Source of the DNA: Actinoplanes palleronii
Lineage (GTDB): Bacteria > Actinomycetota > Actinomycetes > Mycobacteriales > Micromonosporaceae
Direction: 5' to 3'
Length of the DNA stretch: 64,000 nucleotides
Assembly (NCBI RefSeq): GCF_016862315.1
Contig: NZ_BOMS01000051.1
Span: forward strand, 124,001 to 188,000
Part shown: positions 58,217-64,000 of the stretch, piece after piece
Numbering within the stretch: the stretch's first letter is position 1
How the letters are laid out: each line of letters begins with the position of its first letter
Position numbers and translations under genes: made by a program
The notes under the pieces: model-generated
The model's input: only the letters and a program-made list of their open reading frames with translations
Told to the model about the DNA's origin: nothing
Database searches by the model: none

Positions 58217-59245
58217 GTGCAGCATGTGACTGCGCGGCGACGATGGGTGGCCGTGTTCGCGCTGCTGGTCGCCGCTTGCGGGATCACCGGCGCCGCCTCG
58301 CCGGCGGCCGCGGCCCCCCGCCCGCTCGCCGCGCCCGGTGAGTCCGGTGACGACGGGGAGGGTGGCTCGAAGTCCCTGCTCGACAAACTCGAAGACGCCT
58401 CCAAGGGTTACGTCACGGCGAAGGCCAAGCTGAAGACGTCCAAGGCGCAGCAGACCAAACTCTCCGCCGACCTGAAGAAGCTGGACGCGGCCCTCGGCCC
58501 GCAGCAGGCCGCGCTGAACCAGTACGCCCAGCAGGCGTACTCGATGGGCCGCCTGGGCCCGCTGAGCGCGCTGCTCACCGCGGACTCGTCGGCCGGCTTC
58601 CTGGACCGGGCGCAGCTGCTGAGCACGGTCGGCGCCCGGCAGAACCTGGCCATCGAAGACCTGCGGAACACCCGGGACGGCCAGCAGAAGGCCAAGACCT
58701 CGATCGACGCCGCGATCATCGATCAGCAGCGCCAGGTCAACGTGATGGCCAAGCGCAAGGTCCAGGCCGAGCAGGCGCTCAAGGAGGCCAACCAGGGCGC
58801 CGCCACCGACGACTCCGGTGGTGGCAGCAGCTCCGACGCGGACAAGCCCTCCGGCGATCTGGACGGCAGCTGCGTACCGGACCCGACCACCTCCGGCTGC
58901 ATCTCGCCGCGGCTGCTGTTCGCGATGAAGCAGGCGCAGAAGGCGGGCTTCACCCGCTACGTGGCCTGCTTCCGGGAGCAGAACAGCGGGGAGCACCCGA
59001 AGGGCCGGGCCTGTGACTTCGCCGCCGACAAGAACGGTTTCGGCGGGGTGGCCACCGGTGCCAGCAAGACGTACGGCACGAACCTGGCGAACTACTTCAT
59101 CCACAACTCCGACACACTCGGTGTGCTCTATGTCATCTGGTTCAAACGGATCTGGTTGCCGAGCAGTGGGTGGAAGTCGTACAGCGGGGCCGGCGGGACA
59201 CCGTCGACGGACCACACGAACCACGTACACCTGTCAGTGACCTGA
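58217..59245 (+). CDS. secreted coiled-coil cell-wall protein, copy 2
   Basis: The 342-aa protein has a signal peptide (ending near ASPAAAA), a coiled coil (about 55-185), a Gly/Ser/Asp linker (about 195-215) and the same C-terminal domain (SGEHPKGRACDFA, DHTNHVHLSVT) as copy 1. The C-terminal halves are clearly homologous; the coiled coils diverge. It probably acts on peptidoglycan. GTG 58217 follows AAGGA; GTG 58226 is an alternative. Transcript starts within the riboswitch leader. Confidence 0.8.
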   Translation: MQHVTARRRWVAVFALLVAACGITGAASPAAAAPRPLAAPGESGDDGEGGSKSLLDKLEDASKGYVTAKAKLKTSKAQQTKLSADLKKLDAALGPQQAALNQYAQQAYSMGRLGPLSALLTADSSAGFLDRAQLLSTVGARQNLAIEDLRNTRDGQQKAKTSIDAAIIDQQRQVNVMAKRKVQAEQALKEANQGAATDDSGGGSSSDADKPSGDLDGSCVPDPTTSGCISPRLLFAMKQAQKAGFTRYVACFREQNSGEHPKGRACDFAADKNGFGGVATGASKTYGTNLANYFIHNSDTLGVLYVIWFKRIWLPSSGWKSYSGAGGTPSTDHTNHVHLSVT

Positions 59246-59258
59246 CCTGAAACGCCGA

Positions 59259-59287
59259 GAAGCCCGGAGCCGACGGCTCCGGGCTTC
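59259..59287. terminator. bidirectional intrinsic terminator
   Basis: GAAGCCCGGAGCC/GGCTCCGGGCTTC is a perfect 13-bp stem with loop GAC, followed by TTCGTG. It lies between the convergent cell-wall gene and the ABC ATPase gene. Confidence 0.85.
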
Positions 59288-59302
59288 TTCGTGTCCGCGG
59301 TC

Positions 59303-60076
59303 CTACTTGCGCATATACGCTTCGTATTCCTTCATCACGTCGTCGGTCGGGCCGTCCGCGCGGATCAGGCCGGACTCCAGCCAGATCGAGCGCTCGCAGG
59401 TGTCCCGGATCGACTGCTCGCTGTGGCTGACCAGGAAGACCGTGCCCGCGTTGGCGCGCAGCTCGCGGACCCGCTCCTCACTGCGGCGGCGGAACTTCGC
59501 GTCGCCGGTGGCCAGTGCCTCGTCGATCAGCAGCACGTCGTGCTGCTTCGCCGCGGAGATCGAGAAGCGCAGCCGGGCCGCCATGCCGGACGAGTAGGTC
59601 CGCATCGGCAGCGAGGAGAAGTCGCCGCGCTCGTTGATCCCGGAGAAGTCGATGATGCCCTGCTTCTTCGACTTCACCTCGGTCGGTGACATGCCCATGG
59701 CCAGGCAGCCCAGCTCGACGTTGCGCTCGCCGGGCAGGTCGTTCATCAGGGCCGCGTTCACGCCCAGCAGCGACGGCTGGCCGGCCGCGAAGATCGCACC
59801 ACGGGCCACCGGCAACAGGCCGGCCACCGCACGGAGCAGTGTCGACTTGCCCGACCCGTTGCTGCCGATCAGGCCGATCGCCTCACCCTTGTACGCCACG
59901 AAGGTGACGCCCTTGACCGCGTGCACCTCGCGGACGTTCGCGGTCTTGGTGCGGGTGACGATCTTCTTGAAGCTGGAGAGCGGACTGCTCTGCTGGTTGC
60001 CGGCCGAGCCGTAGATCTTGTAGATCACGTGGGCGTCGTCGGCGATGACGGTGGGGACGCGCTCGGTGTCAGCCAC
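59303..60076 (-). CDS. ABC exporter ATPase (TagH/Wzt type)
   Basis: The 257-aa protein has Walker A GSNGSGKST near 73, signature YSSGMAARLRFS near 160, Walker B VLLIDEALATGD and H-loop LVSHSEQSI. TagH-type ATPases drive export of teichoic acids or other cell-wall polymers. It starts in the last 8 bp of the permease gene, at GTG 60076, with AAGGG 8 nt upstream. Confidence 0.92.
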   Translation of the reverse strand: MADTERVPTVIADDAHVIYKIYGSAGNQQSSPLSSFKKIVTRTKTANVREVHAVKGVTFVAYKGEAIGLIGSNGSGKSTLLRAVAGLLPVARGAIFAAGQPSLLGVNAALMNDLPGERNVELGCLAMGMSPTEVKSKKQGIIDFSGINERGDFSSLPMRTYSSGMAARLRFSISAAKQHDVLLIDEALATGDAKFRRRSEERVRELRANAGTVFLVSHSEQSIRDTCERSIWLESGLIRADGPTDDVMKEYEAYMRK

Positions 60077-60965
60077 GGCCGTAACCCTTCTCTCCGCGCC
60101 AGAAGTAGACGTAGCCGGAGACACCCACGACCAGCGACCAGACGACCGCCTCGATCCAGAGCAGCGTCGGGGAACCGGCCAGCGTGACGTTCTCCAGCAG
60201 CGAGTGCCGGAACAGCTCGATGAAGACCAGCAGCGGGTTGGACTCGACGATGGCGAGCTTCCAGCCGTCCAGCTTCTCGGTGAAGCGGGTGACCGGGTAG
60301 AGCACCGCCGAGCCGTACATCCAGAACCGCATGATGAACGGGATCAGCTGCTTGACGTCGCGCATCTTCGAGCCCAGCCGGGCGGCGGCCAGCGACAGCC
60401 CGGTATTGAAGATCATCTGAAGCAGCATCACCGGGATGATCAGCAGCCACTTCGGAGTGATCGGCTCGCCGGTGAACAGCACGATGACCAGCAGGACGCC
60501 GATCGCGGTGACGAAGTTGCGGATCTCCACGAGGGCCACCGAGAGTGGCAGGCTGGCCCGGGGGAAGTGCAGCGCCCGGATCATGCCCAGGTTGCTGGTG
60601 ATCCCGTTGATGCCGTTCTGCACCACCGATTGGGTGAACTGGAAGACGAACACCCCGATGCAGAGGTACGCGATGAAGTTGGTGACGCTGCCCTTGGTGC
60701 CGATCACCACACCGAAGATCACGTAGTACACCAGCGCGTTGATGGCCGGTGTCAGCACCGTCCAGAGCGCACCCAGGTTCGTGTTGCCCAGCGAGGAGGA
60801 GGTCTTCGCCTTGGCATGCGCACCGATGAAGTGCCGGTATGCCCACAGCTTGCGCGTGTACTCCAGTAGGCCGAGCCGTCGCCCGGAAGAGCTCAGGCCG
60901 TGCCGTCGGGCGAGTTCCCGCAGGGGAACGCCGGTAGCGGCATCGGCAACCGCCGTCTCTGGCAT
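60069..60965 (-). CDS. ABC exporter permease (TagG/Wzm type)
   Basis: The 298-aa protein has 6 helices (about 55-290) of the ABC2 type, with LGNTNLGALWTVLTPAINALVYYVIFG near 45 and MRDVKQLIPFIMRFWMYGSAVLYP near 205. It exports an undecaprenyl-linked glycopolymer together with the ATPase. ATG 60965 has GGAG 9 nt upstream; GTG 61031 would add 22 residues with atypical codon use, so I reject it. It is divergent from a TetR gene. Confidence 0.88.
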   Translation of the reverse strand: MPETAVADAATGVPLRELARRHGLSSSGRRLGLLEYTRKLWAYRHFIGAHAKAKTSSSLGNTNLGALWTVLTPAINALVYYVIFGVVIGTKGSVTNFIAYLCIGVFVFQFTQSVVQNGINGITSNLGMIRALHFPRASLPLSVALVEIRNFVTAIGVLLVIVLFTGEPITPKWLLIIPVMLLQMIFNTGLSLAAARLGSKMRDVKQLIPFIMRFWMYGSAVLYPVTRFTEKLDGWKLAIVESNPLLVFIELFRHSLLENVTLAGSPTLLWIEAVVWSLVVGVSGYVYFWRGEKGYGRG

Positions 60966-61124
60966 GGAGTGGTGCTCCGATCTCGTCGGCCGGTACGAGG
61001 CGGCGGACTCCGGTGACTTGCCATCAGACACGGTGCCAGCATGCCAGGTGCCCGCCGACGTCGATGAAACGGGTTCGTATCGACGCTGCCGGGAACGGTA
61101 GCCGACCAAACGGCGGAACGCAAC

Positions 61125-61139
61125 CGTTACGTCGTAGCG
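61125..61139. promoter_or_regulatory. imperfect palindrome, candidate TetR operator
   Basis: CGTTACG-T-CGTAGCG has one mismatch in 7-bp half-sites. It lies directly before the -10 box TATAGT (61141-61146) and thus in the shared spacer of the TetR and ABC genes. Confidence 0.4.
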
Positions 61140-61140
61140 T

Positions 61141-61146
61141 TATAGT
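61141..61146 (+). promoter_or_regulatory. -10 element for leaderless TetR mRNA
   Basis: TATAGT is 6 nt before GTG 61153, the best -10 hexamer in the window. Confidence 0.55.
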
Positions 61147-61152
61147 GACCAG

Positions 61153-61758
61153 GTGGCGACAGTCAAACGCGCACCTGCCGGAGCGGCGGTGCTCCGCAAC
61201 GACATCACTGTGGCGATCCGTAACGCGGTCATGAGCGAGCTGGCAGAGGTCGGTTACGGCCGTCTGTCGATCGAGGCCGTGGCCCGGCGTGCCGGAGTCG
61301 GCAAGACCGCTATCTACCGGCGTTGGAGCAACAAGCTGGAGATGGTACTGGAGATCATCACGGAAGTCGCCGGGCGCAAGGTGCCACTTCCGGACACCGG
61401 CAGCTTCGCCGGCGACCTCGACCTACTCATGATGATCGTCAGCAAGGCCCTGCAGCATCGGGTCGCGTCGCAGATCATCCCGGACCTGATGGCCGAAGCG
61501 GCTCGCAACCCGCAGATCGCCGAGACCCTGCAGAAGGTGCTGCGCACCCACCAGCAGGCGGTCGGGGAGAAGCTGGTCGGCCAGGCGATCGCCCGTGGCG
61601 AGCTGCCCGAGAACACCGACCCGGACGTCGCGGTGGACCTGATCCTGGGCCCGCTGTACTGGCGGCTGGCCGTGGCCCGGCAGCCGATCGGCGACGACTA
61701 CCTGGAGAAGCTCTCGGCCGCGGTCCTCGGCTCCTTGCGGGGTGACGCCAAGAAGTGA
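61153..61758 (+). CDS. TetR family transcriptional regulator
   Basis: The 201-aa protein has a TetR helix-turn-helix (about 30-65; LSIEAVARRAGVGKTAIYRRWSNKLEM) and a TetR_C-type ligand domain of the AcrR/YcdC class. It is divergent from the polysaccharide exporter, which it may control. A palindrome covers the shared promoter region. Confidence 0.88.
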   Translation: MATVKRAPAGAAVLRNDITVAIRNAVMSELAEVGYGRLSIEAVARRAGVGKTAIYRRWSNKLEMVLEIITEVAGRKVPLPDTGSFAGDLDLLMMIVSKALQHRVASQIIPDLMAEAARNPQIAETLQKVLRTHQQAVGEKLVGQAIARGELPENTDPDVAVDLILGPLYWRLAVARQPIGDDYLEKLSAAVLGSLRGDAKK

Positions 61759-61913
61759 GGGGGTGCGGGAGTGACACCCGAAGCGGTGACGCGACCGGCA
61801 CCCGAACACGCACCCGGTCGCACCCGATCGCAACTCAGACTTTCCTGCAGGGTGGCCGGGTCCGGGCCGAATCGAGGGACTGTCCCCGACACGACCCCCC
61901 GGAGCCGGCCCAC

Positions 61914-62279
61914 ATGCAGACCTCGAGCATCCCGCACGTCGACACCACCGTCCTGGACGCCACCGCGCTGCTGGCGATCGCGATGGGCCGGACGCCCGAC
62001 ACCGGACTGGGCCCGGTCCTGAAGCGGCCCCAGGTGGTGACCGGCGCGGCGGTGGTCGGCGCCTGGCGCAGCCCGGACGGCACCGTCCAGCTGCAGTTGC
62101 GCACCGACGGGACGTACGCCGGCGAGGTGGCCGGCCGGCGCAAGCGCCCCAGCGGCACCTACCGCCTGGACGGCGACTCGCTGCTGCTCCACGACGACAT
62201 CTCCGGCCTGCGTACCCCGGTGGCCGTCCTGCACCAGGGCGAGCTGGAGATGGCCGGGCACCGCCTGCACCCGGCCTGA
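61914..62279 (+). CDS. Atu4866-like small protein
   Basis: The 121-aa protein contains GAWRSPDGTVQLQLRTDGTYAGEVAGR near 48 and GTYRLDGDSLLLHDD near 82, the beta-barrel repeats of the Atu4866-type family. Function unknown. ATG 61914 has GGAG 9 nt upstream. The 155-bp gap before it shows no gene. Confidence 0.65.
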   Translation: MQTSSIPHVDTTVLDATALLAIAMGRTPDTGLGPVLKRPQVVTGAAVVGAWRSPDGTVQLQLRTDGTYAGEVAGRRKRPSGTYRLDGDSLLLHDDISGLRTPVAVLHQGELEMAGHRLHPA

Positions 62280-62303
62280 CGTTCCCACCGCGCCCGCGGC
62301 CGG

Positions 62304-62310
62304 TAATGCT
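62304..62310 (+). promoter_or_regulatory. -10 element for leaderless pnuC mRNA
   Basis: TAATGCT is 6 nt before GTG 62317. Confidence 0.45.
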
Positions 62311-62316
62311 GTCACC

Positions 62317-62949
62317 GTGATCGATTGGTTGAACGGCATCGCGCTGACCGCCTTCGGCGTCGGCACCACCTGGGCCGAAGTACTCGGCTTCGTCACCGGA
62401 CTGCTCACCGTCGGGCTGCTGGTCCGGCAGCACATCCTGAACTGGCCGCTCGGCATCCTCAACGTCCTGCTGCTGATGCTGGTGTTCGGCACCGCGGGCC
62501 TCTACGCCGACATGGGCCTGCAGGTGATCTACGTGCTCCTCGGCCTGTACGGCTGGTGGGCCTGGCTCTACGGCGGCGCCGACCGCACCCGGCTGGTGGT
62601 ACGCACCACCACCCGCGCCGAGTGGCTCGCCCTGGCCGTGGCCGGCGTGGTGATCACCGGCGGACTGTGGCTGTTCCTGGACCGGCTCACCGGTTCCACC
62701 GTGCCGCTCGCCGACGCGCTCACCACCGCGCTCTCCCTGCTCGCGACGTACGGCCAGACCCGCAAACTGGTGGAGAACTGGTGGCTGTGGATCGCCGCCG
62801 ATGTGATCTACATCCCGCTGTACGCCTACAAGGACCTCTGGCTGACCGCGATTCTCTACCTCGCCTTCCTCGTCCTCTGCGTGCTCGGCCTGCGGTCCTG
62901 GCAGGCGGCACGGCGGGCACAGTCCGTGGCAGTGGCGGTGGCCGGGTGA
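62317..62949 (+). CDS. pnuC: nicotinamide riboside transporter PnuC
   Basis: The 210-aa membrane protein has about 7 helices and the PnuC motifs NWPLGILNVLLLMLVFGTAGLYADMGLQ near 45, YGWWAWLYGG near 80 and ENWWLWIAADVIYIPLYAYKDL near 146. It carries nicotinamide riboside by facilitated diffusion. GTGA overlap with the NadR gene shows co-translation. Confidence 0.93.
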   Translation: MIDWLNGIALTAFGVGTTWAEVLGFVTGLLTVGLLVRQHILNWPLGILNVLLLMLVFGTAGLYADMGLQVIYVLLGLYGWWAWLYGGADRTRLVVRTTTRAEWLALAVAGVVITGGLWLFLDRLTGSTVPLADALTTALSLLATYGQTRKLVENWWLWIAADVIYIPLYAYKDLWLTAILYLAFLVLCVLGLRSWQAARRAQSVAVAVAG

Positions 62950-64000
62950 GGTACCGGCACGGCCTGGTCGTCGGCAAGTTCTACCCGCCGCACGCCGGGC
63001 ACCACGCCCTGATCGAGACGGCCGCGGCCGCGTGCGAGCGGCTGACCGTGGTGGTCGCGCCGTCGTCGAAGGAGAGCCTGCCGCTGCCGCTGCGGCTGGA
63101 GTGGCTGCGCGAGGCGCACCCGGCCGTCCGGTTCGTCGGGGTGCACGACGACCACCCGATCGACTACGCCGACCCGGCGGTCTGGGAACTGCACATGGCC
63201 GTGTTCCGGGCCGCGGCCGGCCCGGAACCGGTCGACGCGGTGTTCTCCTCCGAGGCGTACGGCGCGGAGCTGGCCCGACGCTTCGGCGCCCAGCCGGTGC
63301 TCGTCGACCCGGGCCGGGAGCGGGTTTCGATCTCCGGCACCGCGATCCGGGCCGACCCGGTCGCGCACTGGCACCACCTCGGCCCCGGCGCGCGTGCCTG
63401 GCTGGCCCGCCGGGTGATCGTGGTCGGCGCCGAGTCGACCGGCACCACCACCATGGCCCGCGCCCTGGCCCGGCACTACCGGACCCGGGGCGGGGTGTGG
63501 GCGGCGACCGGGTGGGTGCCGGAGTTCGGCCGGGAACTGACCGAGCGCAAGCTCGCCGACCTGCGGCGCGGCCGGCCCGACGCCACGGTCTTCGAGGTGA
63601 CCTGGGACCGGGACGACTTCGTCACGGTCGCGGTCGAGCAGTCGGCGGCCGAGGACGCGGCGGCCCGGGCCGGCTCGCCGGTGGTGTTCGGCGACACCGA
63701 CGTGTTCGCCACCACGATCTGGGAGGAGCGCTACCTGGGCAGCGCCTCGGCCAAGGTGCGCGAGCTGGTCCGGGACCCCGACCTGTACCTGCTGACCGAG
63801 GACGCCGGGGTGCCGTTCGAGGACGACGGGCTGCGCGACGGGGAGCACCTGCGGCGGTGGATGACCGAGCGGTTCCGTACCGAGCTGGCCGCCCGTGCGG
63901 TGCCGTGGGTCGCGCTGTCCGGCGGGTACCGGGAGCGCCTGACGACCGCGATCGCCGCGGTGGACCGGCTGCTGACCGCCGGGTGGCGGCTGGCCGACCC
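62946..64000 (+). CDS. nadR: NadR-type NMN adenylyltransferase / ribosylnicotinamide kinase (3' end outside window)
   Basis: The frame is open from GTG 62946 to the window edge (351 codons visible). Residues 6-20 carry GKFYPPHAGHH, the HxGH nucleotidyltransferase motif, and SISGTAIR near 135 is the ISGTxxR motif. A kinase domain follows with VVGAESTGTTTMARA near 160; the P-loop Lys is replaced by Thr. NadR phosphorylates nicotinamide riboside and adenylates NMN, completing salvage after PnuC. The two genes form an operon. Confidence 0.9.
   Translation, partial: MRYRHGLVVGKFYPPHAGHHALIETAAAACERLTVVVAPSSKESLPLPLRLEWLREAHPAVRFVGVHDDHPIDYADPAVWELHMAVFRAAAGPEPVDAVFSSEAYGAELARRFGAQPVLVDPGRERVSISGTAIRADPVAHWHHLGPGARAWLARRVIVVGAESTGTTTMARALARHYRTRGGVWAATGWVPEFGRELTERKLADLRRGRPDATVFEVTWDRDDFVTVAVEQSAAEDAAARAGSPVVFGDTDVFATTIWEERYLGSASAKVRELVRDPDLYLLTEDAGVPFEDDGLRDGEHLRRWMTERFRTELAARAVPWVALSGGYRERLTTAIAAVDRLLTAGWRLAD

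Overview
The window comes from a high-GC actinomycete. The closest fit is the Micromonosporaceae (Actinoplanes and relatives). This is inferred from the DUF5753/DUF397 regulator pairs, a SepH division gene, the XPB helicase next to its Rv0862c-like partner, split NHEJ genes, the futalosine menaquinone route, c-di-AMP riboswitches and very frequent leaderless GTG/ATG starts. No species can be assigned without a search. I count about 63 protein genes, one tRNA, two riboswitches and no rRNA, CRISPR array, transposase or prophage genes.

Layout. 1-4.4 kb: end of a RicT/PSP1 gene, a membrane metallophosphoesterase, tRNA-Thr(CGU) with terminator, a small ORF and a geranylgeranyl-reductase-type flavoenzyme. 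4.4-9.1 kb: accessory stretch with two paralogous XRE/DUF5753 regulators, two DUF397 proteins and small membrane proteins. 9.3-14.6 kb: LysR/NAD(P)-binding oxidoreductase pair, then NHEJ genes (ligase, polymerase, Ku) and a NUDIX hydrolase. 14.6-18.1 kb: MFS exporter, an 840-bp non-coding repeat element, YcxB-like protein, PadR/HAAS pair. 18.1-24.5 kb: XPB helicase, its partner, HAD phosphatase, CspA-like protein and MqnD. 24.6-31.2 kb: operon for a secreted metal-dependent hydrolase, an MFS carrier and a GH1 beta-glycosidase, then TetR and another MFS gene. 31.4-39.4 kb: MqnB, more transporters (MFS, NCS2), MarR and a DUF3027 protein. 39.4-44.1 kb: repeat cluster, 2H phosphoesterase, SepH, SerC, citrate synthase. 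44.2-51.2 kb: PdxH, MFS, aldose epimerase, nitroreductase, several unknowns, PspC and a CDP-alcohol phosphotransferase. 51.5-56.6 kb: MalK-like ATPase, anti-sigma-type kinase, beta-phosphoglucomutase and GH65 phosphorylase. 56.7-59.2 kb: two divergent secreted cell-wall proteins, each behind a c-di-AMP riboswitch. 59.3-64 kb: TagGH-like exporter, TetR, PnuC and NadR.

Genes that work together: mqnB and mqnD (futalosine menaquinone pathway); ligase, polymerase and Ku (NHEJ); GH65 phosphorylase with beta-phosphoglucomutase (alpha-glucodisaccharide phosphorolysis); PnuC with NadR (nicotinamide riboside salvage); SerC (PLP enzyme) opposite PdxH (PLP supply).

The most unusual content is non-coding. 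A family of imperfect palindromes exactly 53 bp long (GGCTGG ... CCAGCC) occurs in three intergenic clusters, partly as 63-bp and 95-bp tandem arrays. Four of the five flanks of these clusters carry a second repeat that begins GTACGA about 10 nt after a stop codon. Other items worth a look: a probable CTG start codon, a duplicated regulator locus with a conserved 17-codon segment under apparent coding constraint, and in-frame tandem repeats in two MFS genes.
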